Source: Hyphomonas chukchiensis
GTDB taxonomy: Bacteria > Pseudomonadota > Alphaproteobacteria > Caulobacterales > Hyphomonadaceae
Reading direction: 5' to 3'
DNA: 64,000 nt
Assembly: GCF_000682695.1 (NCBI RefSeq)
Contig: NZ_AWFG01000074.1
Coordinates: 1 to 64,000, forward strand
A program made the position numbers and the translations under genes. A model generated the notes under the pieces. The model ran no database searches. It was given only the letters and a program-made list of their open reading frames with translations, and was not told where the DNA came from. Below, piece by piece: positions 42,732-52,600 of this stretch. Position 1 is the first letter of the stretch, and every line of letters begins with the position of its first letter.

Positions 42732-44285
42732 ATGGGTGTTTCAGAGAACCTGAAAAGGGCCATCGCCTTCCCGCGGGAGCAGGTGTCTCTCTCGCATACG
42801 CCGCTTGATGGTCTCGCAATTGTCGATCCAGAAGATAGCGCCACCATCCCAGCAAAGCCGGTTATTCTGCCCCCGATCTATCCCGAATGGCTTGGCGACC
42901 GGCTCTTCGCTCACACGCACGGCTGTAGATTCAACTACGTAGTAGGGGAAATGGCCCGTGGCATTGCGACGACACGAATGGTCGTCCAAGCGGTAAAAGC
43001 CGGATGCGTCGGATTCTATGGAAGCGCAGGCCTGTCCCCGGATGTCATCGAGACTGGCCTTGTAGAGATCAAATCCCAATTAACGCCAGATCAAACTGCC
43101 TGGGGCGCCAATCTAATCCACTCCCCACAGCAACCCGGTTACGAGGCGCGGGTCGTCGACCTTTTCCTGAACCAGGGCGTCCGGCGCGTCTCAGCGTCCG
43201 CTTTCATGAAACTTTCGGTAGAACTAGTTCGCTACTCCACCGCCGGTCTCTCACGAGCGTCGGACGGCACGATTCACCGGTCAAATCACGTCTTCGCCAA
43301 GGTCTCCCGCGCCGAAGTGGCAGAGCCTTTCATGTCACCCGCGCCCGCCAAGCTGTTGCAGGAGCTTGTTGCCAAAGGTGCAATCACCGAAGAGCAGGCC
43401 GACCTGGCCTCGCAGGTGCCCGTCGCTGCTGAGATCACCGCCGAATCCGACTCCGGCGGCCACACCGACAATCGCCCCGCCAGCACGCTCTTCCCCTCCC
43501 TCGTCCTTGCCCGCGACCGCGTGGCCGCCCGCACCGGCGTTGACGCCAACGCGATCCGCATCGGTCTCGCCGGCGGCATCTCGACGCCCATGGCCGTCGC
43601 CGCAGCCTTCCAGATGGGCGCCGCCTACGTCCTCACCGGTTCCGTGAACCAGTCCGCCGTCGAATCCGGCCTTTCAGAAGCTGGCCGCCGCCTGCTCGCC
43701 AAGGCTGGCCCAGCCGATGTCACCATGGCACCCGCAGCCGACATGTTCGAGCAAGGCGTTGAAGTCCAGGTGCTGAAGCGCGGCACGCTCTTCGCGATGC
43801 GCGGCAAGCGCCTGCACGCCATCTACCGTTCCGGCGCCAGCTACGAGACCCTTCCGCAAAAGGACCGTGACTGGATCGACGACGTCCTCGGCGAACCGTT
43901 CGATGCCGCCTGGGCCCGCACCCACGCCTATATCACGCAGGCCAATCCCGCCGAAGCCAAACGCGCCGAAACGGACGGCAACAAGCGTTTCGCCCTTGTC
44001 GCCCGTCGCTACCTCTTCATGGGCGCCCAATGGGCCCGCGAGGGTACGCCCGGCCGCGAGATGGACTATCAGGTCTGGTGCGGCCCCGCGATGGGCGTCT
44101 TCAATGAATGGGTTGCCGGCAGCTTCCTCGAGCCGGTCGAAAACCGCACAGTCAAGCAGATCGCCTGGAACCTGCTCGAAGGCGCCGCCCACATAACGCG
44201 CGCCGGTCAACTGCGCGCCCTCGGCCTGCCAGTCGCCCCAACAGACTTCAATTACGCGCCCCGCCAGTTTGCAGACGCCCAATGA
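42732..44285 (+). CDS. pfaD: PfaD-type enoyl reductase of a PUFA-synthase-like system
   Basis: FMN-dependent TIM-barrel enoyl reductase (2-nitropropane dioxygenase-like), the stand-alone ER of PUFA and related secondary lipid synthases. The 517-residue product shows family stretches HTHGCRFNYVVGEMARGIA, GFYGSAGLSPDVIE, WGANLIHSPQQPGYE, EITAESDSGGHTDNRP, IGLAGGISTPMAVAAAFQMG and YVLTGSVNQSAVESG. The start at 42732 has AAGGGACAG upstream; the frame extends 13 codons further to a TTG. First gene of the operon, 9 nt before pfaA. The order ER-first matches myxobacterial pfa1-pfa2-pfa3. Confidence 0.9.
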   Translation: MGVSENLKRAIAFPREQVSLSHTPLDGLAIVDPEDSATIPAKPVILPPIYPEWLGDRLFAHTHGCRFNYVVGEMARGIATTRMVVQAVKAGCVGFYGSAGLSPDVIETGLVEIKSQLTPDQTAWGANLIHSPQQPGYEARVVDLFLNQGVRRVSASAFMKLSVELVRYSTAGLSRASDGTIHRSNHVFAKVSRAEVAEPFMSPAPAKLLQELVAKGAITEEQADLASQVPVAAEITAESDSGGHTDNRPASTLFPSLVLARDRVAARTGVDANAIRIGLAGGISTPMAVAAAFQMGAAYVLTGSVNQSAVESGLSEAGRRLLAKAGPADVTMAPAADMFEQGVEVQVLKRGTLFAMRGKRLHAIYRSGASYETLPQKDRDWIDDVLGEPFDAAWARTHAYITQANPAEAKRAETDGNKRFALVARRYLFMGAQWAREGTPGREMDYQVWCGPAMGVFNEWVAGSFLEPVENRTVKQIAWNLLEGAAHITRAGQLRALGLPVAPTDFNYAPRQFADAQ

Positions 44286-44294
44286 GACAAATCC

Positions 44295-47200
44295 ATGAGC
44301 ACTGAGACCCGCACGTCCCCCGAACCCATCGCTGTTATAGGCGTAGGCTCCATCTTTCCGGGCAGGGGCGGCAATACCGGTTTCTGGCGCGACATATTCC
44401 AGGGCCGCGACCTGCTGACCGAAACACCTCCCAGCCACTGGCTGATCGAAGACTATTATGATGCCAACCCGCTCACGCCGGATCGCACCTATGGACGGCG
44501 CGGCGGCTTCATCGCACCGCTGCCATTCGATCCCATGGCCTTTGGCATCCCGCCAAACGCCCTGCAACATACCGACAGCGCCCAGCTTCTTGCGCTCGTC
44601 GCTGCGAAGAACGCGCTCGACGACATCCAGAGCACCAATGGCTGCGAAATAGACCTTACACGTACCAGCGTCATGCTGGGCGTCGCCTCGGCCACCGAAC
44701 TCACCGCCCACATGGCGGGCCGGCTTCAGCGTCCGGTCTGGGTCAATGCGCTGCGCCAGTCCGGAATCGGCGAGCCCGAAGTGCAGGAAATCGTCAAGCG
44801 GATCGAAGCGCATTATATCGAGTGGAAGGAAAGCACCTTCCCCGGTCTCCTCGGCAACGTCGTCGCCGGACGCATCGCCAACCGGCTCGATCTCGGCGGC
44901 GCCAACTTCGTCACCGACGCCGCCTGTGCCTCCAGCCTCTCGGCCCTGAACATTGCCGTACAGGAACTTCGCGCGGGCGACTCCGACACCGTCCTTGCAG
45001 GGGGCGCCGACGCGCTCAACGACATCCTCATGTACATGTGTTTCTCGAAAACACCGGCGCTTTCGGCCACAGGCGATTGCCGCCCCTTCTCGGCGGACGC
45101 AGATGGCACCATGCTCAGCGAAGGCGTCGGCATCATCGCCCTGCGTCGCCTGTCGGATGCCGAGCGCGACGGCAACCGCATCCATGCCGTCATTCGCGGC
45201 ATGGGCGGCGGATCCGACGGCAAGGGCACGGCCATCTACACACCTCTGCCCTCCGGTCAGGCCCGCGCCATCGAACGCGCCTATGTCCAGGCCGGCTACG
45301 GTCCGGAATCGGTCGATCTCGTCGAGGCCCACGGCACCGGCACAAAGGCAGGCGACAAGGCCGAGCTGGCGGGCCTCCATCTTGTCTTCAACGGCAAGGG
45401 CGACGGCACGCCGTGGTGCGCCATCGGCTCCGTCAAGTCCCAGATCGGTCACGCCAAGGGCGCGGCAGGCGCCGCCAGCCTGATCAAGGTGGTTCACGCC
45501 CTGAGCCGCAAGACCCTTCCGCCGACGATCAAAATCGCCGAACCGGCTGACGTCCTCAAGGACAGCAAGAGCTTCTATCTCAACAGCGAAGCGCGCCCGT
45601 GGATTTCGCCGTCCGGCCGCCCACGCCGGGCCGCGGTCAGCTCGTTCGGATTCGGCGGCAGCAACTTTCACGCAACGCTTGAAGAATATACCGGCCCTAC
45701 GGCCCTCCAGCCGCCGCGCGTCTTCCCCTCCGAACTCTTCCTTCTCTCTGTCAGCACCCCCGATGGTCTCGTCGAACAACTTGAAACGCTCATCCACACC
45801 GAAACAGCAGAAGACGGTTTCGCAGCGCTCGCCACTTCGACGCATGAGACCTTTGAATCCGACGCCCGCGTCCGTGCCGCTATCGTCGCAGACGACCAGA
45901 AAGACCTCGCCGCCAAGGCCTCTCGCCTGATTGGACAGATCGAATCGGGCACGCTTGGGACAGCCCCGCTTGGCGCCGGTATCCACGCCTCCACCGTACC
46001 ACCCGAGAATGGCAAAATCGCCTTCCTCTTCTCCGGTCAGGGCAGCCAATATGTCGGCATGGGCTCGGACCTTGCCATGGCCTTCCCGGCAGCCCGCGCG
46101 GCCTGGGACATGGCAGCGGGGCACGCCACGACTGGTCCGCTCAAGCTCCACCGCCTCGCCTTCCCGTCGGCCGCTTTCGACCAGGTCGAATTCGGCGAGC
46201 ATACCCAGCGTCTCACCGAGATGCAACACGCCCAGCCGGCCATCGCTACTGTCGCGCTGGCCCAGCTTGCCCTGCTCGAACGCCTCGGCATCGATCCTGA
46301 CATGGCCGGTGGCCACAGCTTTGGCGAGATGATGGCCCTCCACGTCGCCCGCAGCTTCGACGCCGAAAGTGTTCTTAGCGTCGCCGCCGCACGCGGTCGA
46401 CTTATGGCCGAAGCCGCAAAGTCCACGCCCGGCGCCATGATGGCTGTGCAGACCGATTCCGAAACCATCGCGCCCATCGTTGCCAAGGTCCCCAATGTCG
46501 TCCTCGCCAATGACAATGGCCCGAGCCAGGTTGTGCTCTCCGGCCCCATCGACGCCATCAAGGCGGCCGAAGCGCTCTGCATCGAGAAGGGCCTGAAAGC
46601 CCGCCGCCTGCCGGTCGCGACCGCCTTCCACTCGTCCATAGTCCATGCCGCCGTCGAGCCATTCGCGGCTGAACTGACAGGCCTGCGCCCGCGCAAGCCG
46701 AAACTCCCGGTCTACGCCAATGCGACCGCCTCGCCCTACAATGTCAAAGCCGCAGACCTGCCGGACGTGATCGCAGGCCAGATCGCCACGCCGGTCCGTT
46801 TCCGTGATCAGGTCGAGGCCATGTACGAAGCAGGCGCCCGTCTCTTTATCGAAGTCGGCCCCGGTAATATCGTCACAGGCCTTGTCCGCGATGTCCTCGG
46901 CGACCGGCCCTTCCGCGCGGTCTCGCTCGACAACAAGCGGGCCAACGGTCTCAGCCAGTTCCTCTCGGCAGTCGGCGAACTCAGCGTCGCCGGCCAGTCG
47001 CTCGATCTCGCCGCGCTCTTCGCAGACACGCCGCCGCCAGTGCCTGCGCCGCCGCCATCGAAGCATGCCGTCTACATAAACGGCGCCAATTACGACAAAC
47101 CTTACCCGCCCAAGAATGGCGCAGAAGGCCGGGCCGCTCCGAATGCAGCACAGGCCCCGGCCCGATCCACCGACACAGCCGCCATTTCAACACCAGCGCC

Positions 47201-48236
47201 CACACCCCAGCCGGCGCCTGCCCCAATCACCGCCTCACCCGCTCAGACTCCCAGGACTTCTCCTATGACCGACACGCCCCAGACCTATTCCGCCCCTGCG
47301 CCGGCCTCCTCTTCTGCAGAACGCATCTGGAGCGACGTGTCCCAGGTTCATTCCGAATATCTCGCCACCATGGCTGCCAGCCACACAGCCTTTCTCAATG
47401 CGGCCGCTTCCCTGCTCAGCGGCCAGCCAGTTTCGCAGCAGCCAAGCCCGGCACCTGTCCAGCGCCTCGCCCCACCGGCGCCCGCCCCACAACCAGCGCC
47501 GCAACAAGCGGCCCCAGCACCTCAACCAGCCGCACCGGCTCCGGCACCCGCGCCTTCGCCTGCGCCCAAACCTTACACGAATGGCGCCGCAGCACCGGCA
47601 CCACAACCTGCCCCTCAGCCAGCCGCACCGGCGCCTGTCGCCCCCGCGCCTGCTCCTGCGGCTCAGGCCCCATCGGGCCAAAGCCCAGTCGCTCTGGTCC
47701 AGTCCATCGTCTCGGAAAAGACAGGCTACCCGGTCGACATGCTCGACGCGGACATGGATCTCGAAGGCGAACTCGGCGTCGACTCCATCAAGCAGGTCGA
47801 AATCCTCTCCACGCTGCGCGAGCGCATGCCGCACCTGCCGGAAATCGATCCCGAGCAGCTCGTCGAACTGCGCACGATCAACGCCATCGCCACCATGATT
47901 GGCGGGTCCGCCCCGGCAGCCGCGCCACCGGCGCCTGCACCCGTCGCCGCTGCACCTGCGCCCGTCGCGCCGCCCGCCGAGGCCTCAGCACCGGCCTCCA
48001 ACGGTAACGGCATCACGCCAGACGTCATCCGCGCCCTCGTCGCCGACAAGACGGGCTACCCGTCCTCCATGCTCGAAGACGACATGGACCTCGAAGGCGA
48101 ACTCGGCGTCGACTCCATCAAGCAGGTCGAAATCCTCTCCGCCCTGCGCGACCAGCACCCCTCACTCCCGGAAGTCGATCCCGAAGCCATCGCCGAACTC
48201 CGCACGATCCGGAAAATCGCCGATTTTTTCAGCTAG
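44295..48236 (+). CDS. pfaA: PfaA-like polyketide/PUFA synthase subunit (KS-AT-ACP-ACP)
   Basis: Multidomain subunit that condenses malonyl units on tethered acyl carrier domains. In 1313 residues: ketosynthase (about 8-455; Cys211 in DAACASS, His346 in EAHGTGT, His386 in GHAKGAAG); malonyl/acyl transferase (about 565-880; Ser675 in GGHSFGE); a long Pro/Ala linker containing a conserved-looking helix (SAERIWSDVSQVHSEYLATM); and two ACPs (Ser1164 and Ser1274, both in LGVDSIKQVEILS). Two ACPs is few for PUFA synthases, which usually carry four or more. The ketoreductase normally fused here lies in the next frame. A slippery T TTT TTC directly precedes the stop, so a -1 frameshift would yield a fused protein of about 1789 residues. 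Confidence 0.9.
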   Translation: MSTETRTSPEPIAVIGVGSIFPGRGGNTGFWRDIFQGRDLLTETPPSHWLIEDYYDANPLTPDRTYGRRGGFIAPLPFDPMAFGIPPNALQHTDSAQLLALVAAKNALDDIQSTNGCEIDLTRTSVMLGVASATELTAHMAGRLQRPVWVNALRQSGIGEPEVQEIVKRIEAHYIEWKESTFPGLLGNVVAGRIANRLDLGGANFVTDAACASSLSALNIAVQELRAGDSDTVLAGGADALNDILMYMCFSKTPALSATGDCRPFSADADGTMLSEGVGIIALRRLSDAERDGNRIHAVIRGMGGGSDGKGTAIYTPLPSGQARAIERAYVQAGYGPESVDLVEAHGTGTKAGDKAELAGLHLVFNGKGDGTPWCAIGSVKSQIGHAKGAAGAASLIKVVHALSRKTLPPTIKIAEPADVLKDSKSFYLNSEARPWISPSGRPRRAAVSSFGFGGSNFHATLEEYTGPTALQPPRVFPSELFLLSVSTPDGLVEQLETLIHTETAEDGFAALATSTHETFESDARVRAAIVADDQKDLAAKASRLIGQIESGTLGTAPLGAGIHASTVPPENGKIAFLFSGQGSQYVGMGSDLAMAFPAARAAWDMAAGHATTGPLKLHRLAFPSAAFDQVEFGEHTQRLTEMQHAQPAIATVALAQLALLERLGIDPDMAGGHSFGEMMALHVARSFDAESVLSVAAARGRLMAEAAKSTPGAMMAVQTDSETIAPIVAKVPNVVLANDNGPSQVVLSGPIDAIKAAEALCIEKGLKARRLPVATAFHSSIVHAAVEPFAAELTGLRPRKPKLPVYANATASPYNVKAADLPDVIAGQIATPVRFRDQVEAMYEAGARLFIEVGPGNIVTGLVRDVLGDRPFRAVSLDNKRANGLSQFLSAVGELSVAGQSLDLAALFADTPPPVPAPPPSKHAVYINGANYDKPYPPKNGAEGRAAPNAAQAPARSTDTAAISTPAPTPQPAPAPITASPAQTPRTSPMTDTPQTYSAPAPASSSAERIWSDVSQVHSEYLATMAASHTAFLNAAASLLSGQPVSQQPSPAPVQRLAPPAPAPQPAPQQAAPAPQPAAPAPAPAPSPAPKPYTNGAAAPAPQPAPQPAAPAPVAPAPAPAAQAPSGQSPVALVQSIVSEKTGYPVDMLDADMDLEGELGVDSIKQVEILSTLRERMPHLPEIDPEQLVELRTINAIATMIGGSAPAAAPPAPAPVAAAPAPVAPPAEASAPASNGNGITPDVIRALVADKTGYPSSMLEDDMDLEGELGVDSIKQVEILSALRDQHPSLPEVDPEAIAELRTIRKIADFFS
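47760..48140 (+). repeat. tandem ACP repeats with 51-nt identical core
   Basis: The 51 nt encoding LEGELGVDSIKQVEILS are identical at 47760-47810 and 48090-48140, 330 bp apart, while the surrounding linker sequences differ. This identity at synonymous positions suggests recent duplication or gene conversion between the two carrier domains. Confidence 0.9.
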
Positions 48237-48267
48237 GGGGCGGTGAGGCCACGTCCTCAGCTCACCG
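48224..48267 (+). promoter_or_regulatory. putative -1 ribosomal frameshift signal joining pfaA to the ketoreductase
   Basis: At the end of pfaA the frame reads gaT-TTT-TTC-agc-tag: a canonical X-XXY-YYZ slippery heptamer T TTT TTC at 48224-48230, two codons before the stop. From 48241 a 7-bp hairpin CGGTGAG (48241-48247) / CTCACCG (48261-48267) follows after a 10-nt spacer. The -1 frame has no stop from the heptamer to the ketoreductase ATG. The alternative is a sequencing or true indel in the T6 run. Confidence 0.6.
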
Positions 48268-48277
48268 TTCCCCAGTC

Positions 48278-49663
48278 ATGGTTCAGCCCGTCGCCGCCTA
48301 TGGCAGCGACGTCTGCCCGGTCCGCTTCACCGCGCCGGAAACAATGCCATTGGCCAATATCCCATGCCTCGGCACCGTGGAAATCACCACAGCCGAACCT
48401 TCTATGGCCAATGCGCTCGCCGCCGCAATCGGTGCACAGGCGACCCGCGTCGCAACGCCATCCGGCACGGCCGACACTGTCATCCTGACAGAGGGCCTGA
48501 CCAACTATCCCTCCGCTGACCGCCACTGGTCAGCCCTCGCACAAGCCCGGACCGCCCGCATGCCCGGCGCCCGCATTGTCCTCCTGCAAAGCACTGAAAC
48601 GGTCTCTGGCCTCCCCGGCCTCTCTCGCACGCTCCGCAAGGAATGGCCGGATACGAACGTCACAACGCTCTCCCTGTCCGCCACGGACGCCGCCACCCGG
48701 GCCACGCACACACTCGCGGCCCTGGCTACTTCCCCAACCGACCGGTTGCTGACAACTGACGGACAGTCCAGAAAAACCCATCTCTCCCCAACACTGGCCC
48801 CGCCCACTTCCTCAGCACACACCGCGCCAGCCCTATGGCTTGTCACCGGCGGCGCGCGCGGCGTCACGGCCACCTGCGCCATAGAACTCGCCCGCCGCAC
48901 AGGGGGCACTTTCCTGCTCGCTGGCCGCTCCGCCCTCAGCGCATGGCCCCAGGGTGTCGCCCCCACACAAGACCTGAAAGCCCTCCGCGCCGCGCTCGCC
49001 CAGCAGGCCGTCGCCAGCGGCGAGAAAGTCAAACCCGCCGACATAGACCGCACAGCTCGCGCCGCGCTCGCCGGACAGGAAATCCACGCCACACTCACGG
49101 CCCTCGCCGCGGCAGGCGCAACCGCCCACTACGTCCAGCTTGACCTCTCCGACACCGCCACCCTCGCGCCCGCCATCGCCGCCATTCAGGCTCAACATGG
49201 CCCGATCACCGGCCTCGTCCACGGCGCTGGCGTCCTCGCCGACAAGCTCGCCATGGAGAAAACGGAAGCGGAAGTTCGCAAGGTCTTCGGTCCCAAGGTC
49301 GACGGCCTCCTCGCCCTACTCGGCGCCATCAACACGGCCCAGCTCACCCATATCGGCCTCTTCTCTTCCGCCTCCGCCCTCTTCGGCAATACCGGCCAGG
49401 CCGACTATGCCATGGCGAACGAATGCCTGAACCAGCTCGCCCGCCAGCTCCACGCCCAGCTCCCCAACGCGCAGGTCAAATCCTTCAACTGGGGCCCATG
49501 GGATGGGGGCATGGTGGACGCCGGCCTCGCGGCCCACTTCGCCCAGCAGGGCATTTCCCTGATCGGTCAGGCCGATGGCGCCCGCATCTTCGCCGACCAG
49601 CTCCTCAGCGGCGACCGTGACATTGTCGAGCTCCTCGTCGGTGATGCATGGAGCGGCGCATGA
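48278..49663 (+). CDS. ketoreductase component of the PUFA-synthase-like system
   Basis: A 461-residue polyketide-type ketoreductase reducing beta-ketoacyl-ACP with NADPH. It has an N-terminal structural subdomain (about 1-180), then the Rossmann fold with LVTGGARGVTATCAIELARR (about 188-207) and the catalytic FSSASALFGNTGQADYAMAN (Ser and Tyr/Asn in SDR spacing). In classical PfaA this domain follows the ACPs in the same chain. Here the ATG has no Shine-Dalgarno and the frame stays open upstream across the pfaA stop, so the true product is probably a frameshift fusion with pfaA. It overlaps pfaC by 4 nt. Confidence 0.85.
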   Translation: MVQPVAAYGSDVCPVRFTAPETMPLANIPCLGTVEITTAEPSMANALAAAIGAQATRVATPSGTADTVILTEGLTNYPSADRHWSALAQARTARMPGARIVLLQSTETVSGLPGLSRTLRKEWPDTNVTTLSLSATDAATRATHTLAALATSPTDRLLTTDGQSRKTHLSPTLAPPTSSAHTAPALWLVTGGARGVTATCAIELARRTGGTFLLAGRSALSAWPQGVAPTQDLKALRAALAQQAVASGEKVKPADIDRTARAALAGQEIHATLTALAAAGATAHYVQLDLSDTATLAPAIAAIQAQHGPITGLVHGAGVLADKLAMEKTEAEVRKVFGPKVDGLLALLGAINTAQLTHIGLFSSASALFGNTGQADYAMANECLNQLARQLHAQLPNAQVKSFNWGPWDGGMVDAGLAAHFAQQGISLIGQADGARIFADQLLSGDRDIVELLVGDAWSGA

Positions 49664-52600
49664 CGGCTTTCGAGCCCATCGCCATTGTCGGCCAAGGCTG
49701 CGTCCTGCCCGGCGCGCTCTCGCCAGAAGCGCTCTGGAAAGCCGTGGTCGGCAATGAATGCCTCATCACACGCGCGCCCAAAGGCGCCTTCGGCCTGACT
49801 GACGCCGAAGAAGCCGCCTCCCGCTACGTCGCAGGATTCGTCACTGGCTTCGACACAGTCTTCGATCCCACCCGCGCAAAATTGTCCGGCCTCAACGCCG
49901 CTGCGCTCGACCCCGTCTGCCAATGGCCCCTCCACGCCGCCCGGCAAGCCTGGGACGAAGCCGGCAAGACGAACACCACCGCCGACAAACGCGGCGTCTT
50001 CCTCGCCAACCTCTCCTATCCAAGCCGCGCCAAGGCCGCCTACGCCGCCGACATCTGGACGCACGGCACATCCAGCCGCCCCGCGACAGACGCCTTCAAT
50101 TCCGGGTTCCCGGCCCATGTCCTCGCACAGGCCATTGGCGCCACCGGCCCCGTCCTTGCCCTTGATGCTGCGTGCGCGTCCTCGCTCTACGCGCTCGAAA
50201 TCGCCTGCCGCAAACTCCAGACCCACCAGATCGACGTCGCCCTCGTCGGCGCGGTCAATGCCGCTGACAGCCTGATCCTCCATATCGGCTTCGAAGCGCT
50301 TCAGGCGCTCAGTCCGACCGGACGCTCGCGTCCCTTCATCAAAGGCGCAGACGGCCTCGTCCCATCCGAAGGCGCCGTCGCTGTCGTGCTGAAACGCCTT
50401 AGCGATGTCACGCTAGGCGACACAGTTCACGGCGTCATCCGCGCCATCGGCCTCTCCAATGACGGAAAGCGCAAAGGCCTGCTCGCCCCCGATGCGACAG
50501 GCCAGGCCGAAGCCATGCGCCGCGCTTATGCCGATGCCGACATCGCACCAGACAGCCTCGACTTCCTCGAATGCCACGCCACCGGCACGCCGGTTGGCGA
50601 CAGTGTCGAAATCGCCGCCGCCTCAAGCGTCTTCGGCACGGACCGCAACCTTCCCATTGGCTCGCTCAAGGCCAATACGGGCCACCTGATCACAGTCGCA
50701 GGCCTCGCCAGCCTCCTGAAACTCACGCAGGCCATGGCGAACGAAACCCTGCCGCCAATGCCCCTCGACGGTCAGCTCATCGACGCCCTTTCCTCACCGG
50801 CCCTCCATCCGCTCTCAAAGCCGGAAAACTGGAAAACCTCAGGCAGCCCCCGCCGCGCCGCCATCAGCAATTTCGGCTTCGGCGGAAACAATGCGCACCT
50901 CATCCTCGACCAGCACGAGCCCACTACAGGCGCCATTCAGGTTGCCCTGCCAGACGCCCCGGAAGACGATATTGTCATCTGTAGCGCCGCGCTCATGGGC
51001 GGCGCAGACAGCGGCGAGCGCGATGTCCTCCGCCGCCTGATGAACCATCCGGTCTCCCCGGCAAAGCCCTGCGAGACCGTAGGCGCCGACCCGCGCCATG
51101 CCCGCACCCCGCCGAATGACTTGCTGCAGGCCGAAGCGCAGCAACTCGCTGTCTTGTCGCTCAGCCGCGCCGTGCTTGAGAAAGTCTCCCGGCCCGATCC
51201 CGAGCGCGCGGGTGTCTTTGTCGGCATGGGCTGCGCCGCGGACTCCGCCCGCTGGCTGCTCCGCGAACGCGCCGCCAAGGCCTTCGGCCCCACGCCGGGC
51301 ACACCTGAACATGCAAAAGCGCAGGAAGGCATCGCCCCACCGCTTCAGGCCGCAACGGTCCTCGGCGCCATGGCCAACATGACCGCCAACCGCATCACCT
51401 CGGCCGAAGACCTGCGCGGCCAAGGCTATGCCATCTCCTCCGAGGGCGCCTCTGGCCTCGCGGCCCTCGATGTTGCCTGTGACGCCCTGCGTGCAGGCCG
51501 CCTGGACATGGCCGTTGTCGCCGCCGCCGACTTTGCCACAGAGACAGTCACAAAGGCCGCACTCGCAGAACTGGGCACCGAAAACCCCGGCGACATGGCA
51601 GCCGCCCTCGTCCTGAAACGCCGCTCCGATGCCGAAGCCGCAGGTGACCCCATCCTCGCCACAGTCGGCAAGGTCACGTGGGTGCCATCGGGCGAGCCAG
51701 CCACCCCTCTTATATCCACCGCCTACGGAACTGCGCCAACTGCCGCGCCCCTCTTCGAACTCGCCGCCGCCGCGCTCCTCATGGCCCGCGACCAGATTAT
51801 CACGCCAGACGCCGCCATACCGAACCTGACGGGCGAGCCAGCAACACACACAGTCACCGCGCCCGCCACCAGCCTCTCGCACGGTGCCAGCGTCTCACTC
51901 ACCGGCGCCCCGCCGAAGCCGAGCCCAGACCCGCTTCGCGCCCCGCCACACCTCTTCTGGGCTTCCGGCGCCACGCCCGCCTCCCTCGCGACGAAACTCC
52001 GCAGCGGCAAGACCGGCGGAAAAGGCAAATGCCGCATTGCCCTTCTCGCCGCCGACAAATCCAAACGCGACGCCCTCATCGAAACGGCCGCCACAGCCCT
52101 CGAATCCGGCACCCCACCCGATGGCCCCGGCATCTATTACGGCGAGGGCGAACCGGACGGCGAACTCGCCTTCGTCTTCACCGGCTCTGCCGCCGTATAC
52201 CCGCGCATGTCGCGTGGCCTGTTCATGGCTTTCCCTGAACTCGCCCAGCAAATCGCCACAATGTCCCGCGCCACGGAAATGGCCGACCTCCTCACCCGCT
52301 CCGAGCTGACCGAGTTCGAACAGCTCTGCGCCGGCACACTGGTTAGCCAAGCCCACACAATCCTGCTGCGCGATATTCTGGAAGTCACGCCTACCGCAGC
52401 CCTCGGCCTGTCACTTGGCGAGACCAACGCGCTCTTCGCCTTCGGCTTCTGGAAAGATCCCGGCAAGCTCCTCGACGAGATCGAAGATGCCGCCATGTAC
52501 GAACGCCATCTCGGCGGCGACTTTGAAACCGCACAAGCCGCCTGGGGCCCTAACGTCCCTTCGGACTGGTCCAACTGGCACATCCAGGCCCCTCTGGAAA

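Noticed and set aside
43674-47066. 1130-codon open frame on the minus strand
   Set aside because: It is antisense to pfaD/pfaA, whose domains are unmistakable. Its Gly/Arg/Asp-rich, motif-free translation is what GC-rich codon bias produces on the opposite strand.
47100-47700. Pro/Ala-rich low-complexity stretch as assembly artefact
   Set aside because: Such linkers are normal between domains of PUFA synthases, and the frame stays open into intact ACPs.
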